Position numbers and translations under genes: made by a program. From Synechococcales cyanobacterium PMM_0002 (GTDB lineage: Bacteria > Cyanobacteriota > Cyanobacteriia > Elainellales > Elainellaceae): DNA of 5,651 nt. Below the pieces are notes generated by a model, which saw only the letters and a list, made by a program, of their open reading frames with translations, had not been told where the DNA came from and made no database searches. The DNA is taken from contig CASBQX010000175.1 in assembly GCA_949127925.1 (NCBI GenBank), positions 1-5,651 of the forward strand. Reading direction: 5' to 3'. Below are positions 1 to 5,651 of the stretch, piece by piece (position 1 is the first letter of the stretch; every line of letters starts with the position of its first letter).

Positions 1-10
1 CGTCCTTCTC

Positions 11-958
11 ATGTCAGATATCCGCTACGACTGGACTACCGACGAAATTTTAGACCTGCTGCAACTGCCGCTGCTAGATCTGGTTTACCAGGCTCAAACG
101 GTGCATCGCCGCTACAATGACCCCAACAGCATTCAACTAGCAACGCTGCTGAGCGTAAAGACGGGAGGCTGTGCCGAGAACTGCGCCTATTGCCCGCAGT
201 CGGCGCACTATGAAACGTCGGTAGAAAAACAGCCGATCTTGCCTGTAGATCAAGTATTGGAGTCGGCGCGGCGCGCCCAAGGGCTAGGGGCAACGCGATT
301 CTGTATGGGCTGGGCTTGGCGCGAAATTCGCGACGGAGCGGCGTTTGATGACATGTTGGCGATGGTCAAAGGCGTGCGATCGCTGGGGATGGAAGCCTGC
401 GTGACTGCTGGGATGTTGAGCGATGCCCAGGCGCAGCGCCTTGCCGCCGCTGGGCTGACGGCCTACAACCACAATTTGGATACCAGTCCAGAATTCTACG
501 ACCAGGTGATCTCGACCCGCACCTATGGCGATCGCCTCAAAACTCTCGACTGCGTCAGGCGGGCGGGCATTACCGTGTGCTGCGGCGGCATTATTGGCAT
601 GGGCGAGACCAACCGCGATCGCGCCCGGATGTTGGAAGTGCTGGCCACCCTCACCCCCCATCCCGAAAGTGTTCCGATCAATGCCCTAGTTGCCCAAGCC
701 GGCACCCCTCTAGCAGACCAGCCCCCCATTGACCCCATTGACCTAGTGCGGATGTGCGCCACTGCCCGCATCCTCATGCCCAACACCCGCGTCCGCCTCA
801 GTGCCGGACGCAGCCAGCTCAGCCGCGAGGCTCAAGTCCTCTGCTTTATGGCCGGAGCCAATTCCATTTTCTACGGCGACACATTGCTAACCACCCCCAA
901 CCCCGGACGAGACGGCGATCGCCAGCTGCTCCAAGACATTGGCGCACGAGCCAATTAG
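11..958 (+). CDS. bioB: Biotin synthase BioB (radical SAM enzyme)
   Basis: Biotin synthase catalyses the last step of biotin synthesis, inserting sulfur into dethiobiotin by radical SAM chemistry in the cytoplasm. Seen in the 315-residue product: the radical-SAM motif CAENCAYC with C54, C58 and C61 as [4Fe-4S] ligands; C98, C130 and C190 plus R262 (in VRLSAGR) at the positions of the E. coli [2Fe-2S] ligands C97, C128, C188 and R260; the YNHNLDTS substrate-binding segment at 152-159; and the C-terminal CFMAGANSIFYGDTLLTTPNP signature at about 278-298. No key residue is missing. Length and N-terminus (hydrophobic LLDLVYQAQTVHRRY preceded by about 20 residues) match the family, so the ATG at 11 is probably the true start, although only 10 bases upstream are visible and no ribosome binding site can be judged. 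No other biotin gene is in the window. It converges on recF. Three of its four internal GCGATCGC sites fall within 250 bp. Confidence 0.97.
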   Translation: MSDIRYDWTTDEILDLLQLPLLDLVYQAQTVHRRYNDPNSIQLATLLSVKTGGCAENCAYCPQSAHYETSVEKQPILPVDQVLESARRAQGLGATRFCMGWAWREIRDGAAFDDMLAMVKGVRSLGMEACVTAGMLSDAQAQRLAAAGLTAYNHNLDTSPEFYDQVISTRTYGDRLKTLDCVRRAGITVCCGGIIGMGETNRDRARMLEVLATLTPHPESVPINALVAQAGTPLADQPPIDPIDLVRMCATARILMPNTRVRLSAGRSQLSREAQVLCFMAGANSIFYGDTLLTTPNPGRDGDRQLLQDIGARAN

Positions 959-995
959 GGCTGGATGCATGCCGTAAACCCGATGACCCCCCATA

Positions 996-1011
996 ACGCG
1001 ATTCATCGCGT
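996..1011. terminator. Small palindrome between convergent bioB and recF, possible bidirectional terminator
   Basis: ACGCGATTCATCGCGT is a perfect inverted repeat with 7-bp arms and a 2-base centre (as a hairpin, 5-6 bp with a 2-4 base loop). It sits in the 53-bp gap between the two convergent stop codons and touches the recF stop. A terminator is the natural expectation there, but neither side is followed by a real T-run (TCTATCCTTCC to the right; TTATGGGG read leftward), so this is a weak candidate. The half sites CGCGAT/ATCGCG resemble a split HIP1 element, which is an alternative explanation. Confidence 0.35.
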
Positions 1012-2160
1012 CTATCCTTCCACCCGTCCCTCCTGCACCTGCAAGACATGCGACGACCGCAACCATTGGGCGTCAAATGAATCCAGATGGGTGGTGGTAA
1101 TGAGGGTTTGAAATCGATCTTGAATCGTTTCTAGCAGTTTGCGCTGCCGTTTGGGATCGAGTTCGGCTAGCACATCGTCTAGCAGCAGCAGCGGCGGTTC
1201 GCCAATTACCGCTTCGATTAGCTTCAGTTCGGCCAGCTTCAGCGCCAGCACCAGCGTTCGCTGCTGCCCTTGAGAGCCATATTGGCGCGCTGGCGTTTGG
1301 TTAATGGTGAAGCCAATTTCATCGCGATGGGGACCCACCAGCGTGGTGCCCTGCATTTGTTCGGCGATCGCCCGCTGCTGAATTTTGCTCAGAAATGCCT
1401 GTTGAATTTGGGCTGGATCATCCTGCTCTAGCGGCACGTTGGGCAGATATTGCACCACTAAGGTTTCACTGCTATTGCTAATTTCTCGGTGCCAAAATTC
1501 TGCTAGCGACGCAATGCGATTGATGGCTCTGGCGCGGCGGCGAATGACGCGAGTCCCTAAGGCTGCCAGTTGCGCATCCCATGCGGCTAGCTGCATTGGG
1601 TCGGGAGCGTTGGTTTGCCCGTGCGGAGCGCCTATCGCCGGAGTAGATTTACTGTATCGCTGCTTTAGGAGCGCATTTCGCTGCCGCAGCACCAGGCCAT
1701 ATTGCTGCAAAATGTGGGCATAAACTGGCTCTAGCTGCACCAGCAGTGTGTCGATCCAGGCGCGCCGATAGCCGGGACCGCCCCGCACTAGTTCCAAATC
1801 GAGGCTAGAAAATTCTACGGCACTGAGGGTGCCCAAAAAGTCTAGCTGCCGCCGCAAGGTTTGGCCATTCACGGCAACGCTGCGCCGTCCACTGCTGCGG
1901 AGCGTCATTGCCAAATCAACCGTACCCATGGCATGTTCTAGCGTTGCCATAATCCGGCTTTCGGCGGTACCATCTTGCACTAGGTCGCGATCGCGGCTTG
2001 TTCGATGCGACTGCAAGGTGGCCAGCAATTCTACCGCTTCCAACAGGTTCGACTTCCCCTGAGCATTGTCTCCCACCAGGATCGTTTTAGGCGCGACAAA
2101 CTTCACCACCTGATCCCGATAGTTGCGAAATTGCCGCAGATGCAGGGATTTGAGGAACAT
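1012..2160 (-). CDS. recF: DNA replication and repair protein RecF
   Basis: RecF is an SMC/ABC-like ATPase that, with RecO and RecR, helps load RecA at single-stranded gaps and stalled replication forks. Seen in the 382-residue product: the N-terminal MFLKSLHLRQFRNY typical of RecF; Walker A GDNAQGKS at 30-37; LVGPHRDE at 274-281; the ABC signature region YGSQGQQRT at 294-302; Walker B LLLLDDVLAELD at 324-335; and the switch histidine in TTTHLD at 355-360. All ATPase motifs are intact. It is somewhat longer than E. coli RecF (357 aa); the extra length may include a variable Gly/Pro/Asn-rich linker near 171-188 in the arm region. The start is well fixed, because an in-frame TGA lies directly before the ATG; no clear Shine-Dalgarno is visible. 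The cation ATPase lies 120 bp upstream on the same strand. dnaA, dnaN and gyrB, the classical neighbours of recF, are absent here. Confidence 0.97.
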   Translation of the reverse strand: MFLKSLHLRQFRNYRDQVVKFVAPKTILVGDNAQGKSNLLEAVELLATLQSHRTSRDRDLVQDGTAESRIMATLEHAMGTVDLAMTLRSSGRRSVAVNGQTLRRQLDFLGTLSAVEFSSLDLELVRGGPGYRRAWIDTLLVQLEPVYAHILQQYGLVLRQRNALLKQRYSKSTPAIGAPHGQTNAPDPMQLAAWDAQLAALGTRVIRRRARAINRIASLAEFWHREISNSSETLVVQYLPNVPLEQDDPAQIQQAFLSKIQQRAIAEQMQGTTLVGPHRDEIGFTINQTPARQYGSQGQQRTLVLALKLAELKLIEAVIGEPPLLLLDDVLAELDPKRQRKLLETIQDRFQTLITTTHLDSFDAQWLRSSHVLQVQEGRVEG

Positions 2161-2233
2161 TCAGGGGGTAAGGCGAACTGAACGGAAGGCTTCTGCCATT
2201 CTACAGGTAGGGACGGTATTCCTTTCACAAACA

Positions 2234-2257
2234 CTGCGCGGTTCTCGGATGCCGCAG
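2234..2257 (-). terminator. Weak hairpin downstream of the cation ATPase
   Basis: Read on the minus strand, CTGCG and CGCAG form a 5-bp GC-rich stem with a 14-base loop, followed by TGTTTGTG. It lies 24 bases past the ATPase stop and before recF. The stem is short and the T-run is interrupted, so termination is only possible, and readthrough into recF is equally compatible with the sequence. Confidence 0.2.
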
Positions 2258-2280
2258 GCTTGACGCTACACGGTCTGGCG

Positions 2281-5115
2281 CTACGCTTTCTTGCGCCGAA
2301 AATACCAGCGAACAAACAGTTTCTCCATCTCTATCCAGACAAACATCAGCGAGCTGAAGCCAATACAAATCATCACTTCGGTGAAGCTCAACAGATGGGT
2401 GCCAAAGAAGTTGCGCAGTGGCTCTACATAGATTAAAGCCAGTTGCAGCAAACTGGTGAGCGCCACCGCCATCAACACATAGGGATTAGAAAACGGACTA
2501 ATTTCTATGGTGAGCTGCGTGTTGGAGCGAATGGCCATCGCGTGACCCATCTGCGCCAGACAGAGCGTGGTAAACACCATGGTTTTCCACCGTTCAGGGC
2601 CACCGTCACCCGGTACCGTGTTGGTGTAGTTGTAGGCAAACACCATGAGGGAGATCGCAATCACCGCCAAAACAATCCCAATCCGGATCATATACAGCCC
2701 TAGACCCCGCGAAAAAATGCTCTCGCTAGGGTCGTTGGGTGGCCGATCCATCACATTTGGCTCTGCGGGTTCTACCGCTAGCGCTAGTGCCGGTAAGCCA
2801 TCTGTCACCAAGTTCATCCACAAAATTTGCAGCGGGGTTAGCGGTACGCCGCCCAGCGCCAAAATCGGGGAGGCGGCAATGGTGAGGACTTCGCCAATGT
2901 TGGAACCCAGAATGTATTTAATAAACCGCCGGATGTTGGTATACACCACGCGGCCTTCTTCCACCGCTGCAACAATGGTGGCAAAGTTGTCATCCAATAG
3001 CACCATATCGCTGGCTTCTTTACTCACATCGGTACCCGTGATCCCCATGGCAATGCCAATATCGGCCTGTTTGAGCGCGGGTGCATCGTTCACTCCATCG
3101 CCGGTCATCGCTACAATTTTGTTGTTGCGCTGGAGAGCCTGCACAATTTTGAGCTTGTGTTCGGGGGCGACGCGGGCAAAAATGCTGACCCGCTCGACCT
3201 GTTCTTCAAACTCTTGCGGGCTAAATAGCTCTAGGTCACGTCCGGTCAACACGGCATCACCAGGCTGAGCAATGCCCAAATCTTCGGCTATTGCCTGTGC
3301 TGTGAGCTGGTGATCGCCAGTAATCATGATTGGGCGAATTCCGGCAGAGCGGCATCGTGCCACGGCCTCACGCACTTCAGGGCGGGGGGCATCAAGCATA
3401 TCCACCAGTCCCAGCCAGATCAAATTGCGTTCGGTCTGTTCATCCGACCCTTCGGGCGGCAACCCGTCTAAAGGCTTGCAGGCAAACCCCAGCACCCGTA
3501 GCCCCTTGCTCGCCAGCTGGTCATTTTTCGCCAGAATATGACGTCGCCAATCGTCGGTGAGGGGGCTAGAGTGGCCATCCAGCGAAATTTGTTGACACCG
3601 CTCTAGCACCAGCTCTGGCGACCCTTTACAAAACAGGGAATAGGGAGTGGGCAAGAGCAAGTGGGGAATAAATTCATCAGTCTGGCTGCCCGATTCATCT
3701 TTGACGATGACGCTCATGCACTTGCGTTCGGAGGAAAAGGGAAATTCGGCAACGCGCAGCAGCTGATCGTTGAGCCGATGTCTTTCTAGTCCAGATTTGG
3801 TAGCGGCCACCAGCAGCGCCCCTTCTGTGGGATCACCCAGGATCATCCACTCTCCATTTTCTTTTTGCAAAATAGAGTCATTGCAGAGAATACAAGCGGT
3901 GAGCAGGGCGTTGGCTTCGGGGTTGTCGCGCACCGCGATCGCTTGATTGTTCAGCAAAAATTCGCCCTCAGGAATGTAGCCATGCCCTGACACTTGCAGC
4001 GAGGTGGATTTGGTATGAATCGACTGCACCACCATCTTGTTTTGAGTCAGAGTGCCTGTTTTATCAGAACAAATGGTGGTAACCGAGCCAAGGGTTTCGA
4101 CCGCAGGCAGTTTGCGGATCAGGGCTTGGCGTCGCACCATGCGTTGAGTCCCCAGGGCAAGGGTGACGGTAATCACGGCGGGCAACCCTTCGGGCACCAC
4201 CGCAACGGCCATACTGAGGGATACTTCCAGCAGTTCGCGGAACTTGTCTGCTCCAGAAATGAGTAGCCCTCCAGCAATCACCACCGCAACTAGAGCCAAG
4301 GAACCCGACACCAGCACCTGGCTCAACTGATCCATTCGCTGTTGCAGCGGCGTGGGTTCCGATTCTACTCCTTGCAGCAGGGTGGCAATTTTACCCAGTT
4401 CGCTGCGCATGCCCGTGTTGGTCACAATCACGGTGGCGCGACCTTGGACAACTTCGGTGCCTTGGTAGACTAGGTTAATGCGATCGCCCAGCGGAGTATC
4501 TCCTGGTAAATTGGCCTCGACCTGCTTATTCACCGCCTGCGCTTCGCCCGTGAGCGCGGCCTCTCGAATTTGTAGATTCGATGCTTCTAACAGCCGCCCA
4601 TCGGCCGAAATTTGCACCCCTGCCTCTAACAGCATCACATCGCCGGGAACCAGCTCTTTCGAGTTGACCTCTTGGATTTTGCCATTGCGAATGACACGCA
4701 CTCGCGGCGACGATAGGCTTTTGAGCGCGGCCAGCGCCTTCTCGGCGCGGCTTTCTTGCACATACCCCAGCAGCCCATTCAGAAAAACGATCGCCAAAAT
4801 AGCGATCGTATCTTTGAACGGAATGTCGTTGGACTTGACCTGACCGGCTTGCAGATCGATTAGATCCATCACGCCGGAGATGATTGCGACCACCATCAGC
4901 ATGATCAGCATGATGTTCTTGAACTGGTCCAACAGAATGACGAAATTACTGCGCCCTCCTGTTTCTTCCAGTTCATTGAGTCCATAAGTCTGCTGACGTT
5001 GCTCAATTTGCTGCGAGCTAAGACCCAGTTGGCGATCGCTTTGCAGCAATTCCAGAGTTTTGTCTGCTGGAACTGTATGCCATAGAGCGGGAGTGTCAAG
5101 AAGGGAAGCTGTCAT
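2281..5115 (-). CDS. P2A-type cation-transporting ATPase, PacL/Ca2+-ATPase-like
   Basis: A 944-residue P-type ATPase predicted to export a cation, most likely Ca2+, across the plasma or thylakoid membrane. Domains in order: cation-ATPase N-terminal domain (about 11-60); M1-M2 (about 60-82, 101-120); actuator domain with TGEA at 189-192; M3-M4 with PEGLP at 308-312; phosphorylation motif DKTGT with D351; nucleotide-binding domain with KGSPE at 497-501; hinge motifs ITGD at 598-601 and TGDGVNDAP at 671-679; and M5-M10 (about 733-930) ending in a basic tail. The cation-site residues E309 (M4), N739 and E742 (M5), and N768, T771 and D772 (M6) match SERCA E309, N768, E771, N796, T799 and D800. The M8 site-I glutamate position (SERCA E908) appears to be Q855. 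This favours a Ca2+ pump of the cyanobacterial PacL type over Na,K-type or heavy-metal pumps, but the substrate is inferred. A short insert at about 474-494 derives from a heptamer repeat. An in-frame TAG five codons before the ATG fixes the start; no Shine-Dalgarno is evident. Confidence 0.95.
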   Translation of the reverse strand: MTASLLDTPALWHTVPADKTLELLQSDRQLGLSSQQIEQRQQTYGLNELEETGGRSNFVILLDQFKNIMLIMLMVVAIISGVMDLIDLQAGQVKSNDIPFKDTIAILAIVFLNGLLGYVQESRAEKALAALKSLSSPRVRVIRNGKIQEVNSKELVPGDVMLLEAGVQISADGRLLEASNLQIREAALTGEAQAVNKQVEANLPGDTPLGDRINLVYQGTEVVQGRATVIVTNTGMRSELGKIATLLQGVESEPTPLQQRMDQLSQVLVSGSLALVAVVIAGGLLISGADKFRELLEVSLSMAVAVVPEGLPAVITVTLALGTQRMVRRQALIRKLPAVETLGSVTTICSDKTGTLTQNKMVVQSIHTKSTSLQVSGHGYIPEGEFLLNNQAIAVRDNPEANALLTACILCNDSILQKENGEWMILGDPTEGALLVAATKSGLERHRLNDQLLRVAEFPFSSERKCMSVIVKDESGSQTDEFIPHLLLPTPYSLFCKGSPELVLERCQQISLDGHSSPLTDDWRRHILAKNDQLASKGLRVLGFACKPLDGLPPEGSDEQTERNLIWLGLVDMLDAPRPEVREAVARCRSAGIRPIMITGDHQLTAQAIAEDLGIAQPGDAVLTGRDLELFSPQEFEEQVERVSIFARVAPEHKLKIVQALQRNNKIVAMTGDGVNDAPALKQADIGIAMGITGTDVSKEASDMVLLDDNFATIVAAVEEGRVVYTNIRRFIKYILGSNIGEVLTIAASPILALGGVPLTPLQILWMNLVTDGLPALALAVEPAEPNVMDRPPNDPSESIFSRGLGLYMIRIGIVLAVIAISLMVFAYNYTNTVPGDGGPERWKTMVFTTLCLAQMGHAMAIRSNTQLTIEISPFSNPYVLMAVALTSLLQLALIYVEPLRNFFGTHLLSFTEVMICIGFSSLMFVWIEMEKLFVRWYFRRKKA
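3634..3673 (-). repeat. Degenerate heptamer repeat inside the ATPase gene, in frame
   Basis: On the coding strand this stretch is pyrimidine-rich with period 7, the clearest adjacent units being TCCCTAT and TCCCTGT, preceded by CCCCACT and TGCCCAC. It resembles the short tandemly repeated heptamers (STRR type) scattered through filamentous cyanobacterial genomes. It is translated as IPHLLLPTPYSLF, residues 483-495, just before KGSPE of the nucleotide-binding domain, and keeps the frame open. The repeat identity is by resemblance only; exact borders are uncertain. Confidence 0.55.
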
Positions 5116-5184
5116 CAGTTCAACTCGCTAGGGCGTTCACTACAATTTGCGGGTAATCAAGCTTTTGTTTAGCCAAGAGCTGAT

Positions 5185-5201
5185 TTAAAAATTAAAAATT
5201 A
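5185..5201. repeat. AT heptamer tandem repeat TTAAAAA, about 2.4 copies
   Basis: Two perfect TTAAAAA units followed by TTA lie in a longer AT-rich tract (about 5181-5221) upstream of the ATPase gene. Heptamers of this kind are common intergenic repeats in filamentous cyanobacteria. So few copies could also arise by chance in an AT-rich promoter region. Confidence 0.45.
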
Positions 5202-5322
5202 GTTAAAGAATTAAATGTTTTTGGGAAACTTCCGTCGTTAGGGTAATCACGATCATATGCGCTCCAGCCTCCTCTCCACAAGTCTGAGCAGAGGTTAATC
5301 TGTATATGGGTATCCTAAGAAA

Positions 5323-5428
5323 TAGCCTGAAATGAGCTAAAACAGTAGCCTAAAGCATGGCAGACCTGGCTCAAGCTAGACTGAACAGCTCGTACAAGTC
5401 TAAAGGTATTCCTGCCATTTAGCCTAAA
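5323..5428. repeat. Three copies of TAGCCTRAA in the intergenic region
   Basis: TAGCCTGAA begins at 5323, TAGCCTAAA at 5346 and TAGCCTAAA at 5420, all in the same orientation upstream of the rightward promoter. Between the last two copies ATGGCAG (5358-5364) and CTGCCAT (5412-5418) form a 7-bp inverted repeat. They could be regulator-binding sites or chance; no known operator was recognised. Confidence 0.3.
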
Positions 5429-5463
5429 TTTGGCCTTCAGCAATATGATTTCTAAATCCAAAG

Positions 5464-5493
5464 TTGACATTTCATTCACGCAGAGTTTATACT
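5464..5493 (+). promoter_or_regulatory. Sigma70-type promoter for the SDR-family gene
   Basis: A perfect -35 box TTGACA (5464-5469) is followed, after an 18-bp spacer, by TATACT (5488-5493), five of six matches to the -10 consensus. Transcription would start near 5500, leaving a leader of about 44 bases before the ATG at 5544. Position, orientation and consensus match agree with the gene downstream. Confidence 0.65.
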
Positions 5494-5543
5494 TCACCCC
5501 GGTAGATCCGGATGCGATTGTCGGCCTTAGCCTCAGCTAGCGT

Positions 5544-5651
5544 ATGGTATTTCAGTCGTCTTTGCCCAAGCTATTGATTACGGGTGCCAGTGGCTTTTTG
5601 GGCTGGCACTTGTGTCAGCTGGCCGTCGCGACGTGGGACGTCTATGGAACC
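5544..5651 (+). CDS. NAD(P)-dependent SDR/epimerase-like protein, 5' part only
   Basis: The first 36 codons of a gene cut by the window end. The product starts MVFQSSLPKLLITGASGFLG and continues WHLCQLAVATWDVYGT. Residues 9-20 form the first beta strand and the glycine-rich turn GASGFLG (G14, G17, G20) of a Rossmann fold, the extended-SDR cofactor signature, and the following helix and DVYGT match a second strand. Such N-termini belong to NAD-dependent epimerase/dehydratases and dTDP-4-dehydrorhamnose reductase (RmlD)-like proteins, which act on nucleotide sugars for cell-surface polysaccharide; the exact substrate cannot be read from this fragment. The ATG at 5544 gives a usual distance to the first strand, but the TTG at 5562 (LPKLLITGASG) would also suit the family. 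No strong Shine-Dalgarno precedes either. The promoter at 5464-5493 supports expression as a separate unit. Confidence 0.85.
   Translation, partial: MVFQSSLPKLLITGASGFLGWHLCQLAVATWDVYGT

Larger units (their letters stand above)
5116..5543. other. Divergent intergenic region between the ATPase and the SDR gene
   Basis: These 428 bases separate two genes transcribed away from each other and must contain both promoters. They are visibly AT-richer than the flanking genes and hold none of the nine GCGATCGC sites. I see an AT tract with a heptamer repeat near 5185-5220, three TAGCCTRAA repeats between 5323 and 5428, and a good rightward promoter at 5464-5493. No convincing -35/-10 pair for the leftward ATPase could be picked; the AT tract 70-130 bases upstream of its start is the likeliest neighbourhood. 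No RNA gene or credible small protein gene was recognised. Confidence 0.7.

Noticed and set aside
2103..2315. Minus-strand 70-codon frame spanning the ATPase-recF spacer
   Set aside because: It overlaps the ends of both real genes in another frame and its product looks like translated repeat DNA.
2645..3268. Plus-strand 207-codon open frame opposite the ATPase
   Set aside because: Its Ser/Thr/Ala-rich low-information product is a mirror of the conserved P-type ATPase codons; all motif evidence is on the minus strand.
4478..4843. Plus-strand 121-codon open frame opposite the ATPase actuator domain
   Set aside because: It is antisense to the conserved TGEA/actuator region with no recognisable domain; a shadow frame.
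5151..5249. GGGTAATCA repeated at 5151 and 5241
   Set aside because: A single 9-base match in a region of this size is expected by chance about half the time, and no other symmetry accompanies it.
5271..5294. CCTCT/AGAGG possible hairpin
   Set aside because: A 5-bp stem with a 14-base loop and no T-run is too weak to call a terminator or structured RNA.
5315..5497. Minus-strand 60-codon open frame starting with GTG in the intergenic region
   Set aside because: It overlaps the SDR promoter, uses a GTG start without a clear ribosome binding site, and its product resembles no family I know; it is best explained as chance.
1..5651. CRISPR arrays, tRNA/rRNA genes, insertion sequences, defence genes
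   Set aside because: I looked for spaced repeats, cloverleaf or TTCGA-type tRNA landmarks, transposase motifs and defence domains and saw none.

Overview
The window looks like an ordinary stretch of cyanobacterial chromosome. Two things point to a cyanobacterium. The palindrome GCGATCGC (the HIP1 element, characteristically over-represented in many cyanobacterial genomes) occurs nine times in 5.65 kb, where about 0.1 copy would be expected by chance. The predicted proteins are also close to familiar cyanobacterial types. Short degenerate heptamer repeats, another habit of filamentous cyanobacteria, occur as well. The genus cannot be fixed from this sequence alone; a Leptolyngbya-like filamentous form is only a guess.

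Layout from left to right: bioB (biotin synthase, + strand, complete, 11-958) converges on recF (- strand, 1012-2160) across a 53-bp gap that holds a perfect small palindrome. Upstream of recF on the same strand, after a 120-bp spacer, lies a 944-residue P2A-type cation-transporting ATPase (2281-5115, PacL/Ca2+-ATPase-like). A 428-bp, visibly AT-richer intergenic region follows (5116-5543). It carries a TTAAAAA heptamer repeat, three copies of TAGCCTRAA and a good sigma70-type promoter. The promoter reads rightward into the first 36 codons of an NAD(P)-binding SDR/sugar-nucleotide epimerase-like gene (5544 to the window end), which the window edge cuts off.

The four genes do not form a pathway. 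bioB makes biotin, recF acts in recombinational gap repair, the ATPase exports a cation, probably Ca2+, across a membrane, and the last gene begins a nucleotide-sugar or related short-chain dehydrogenase. The ATPase and recF could share a transcript, but the 120-bp spacer and a weak hairpin leave this open.

I found no CRISPR array, complete mobile element, tRNA or rRNA, and no convincing undescribed system. The most interesting details are a low-complexity heptamer-derived insert inside the nucleotide-binding domain of the ATPase and a Glu-to-Gln change at its expected membrane Ca2+ site I position.
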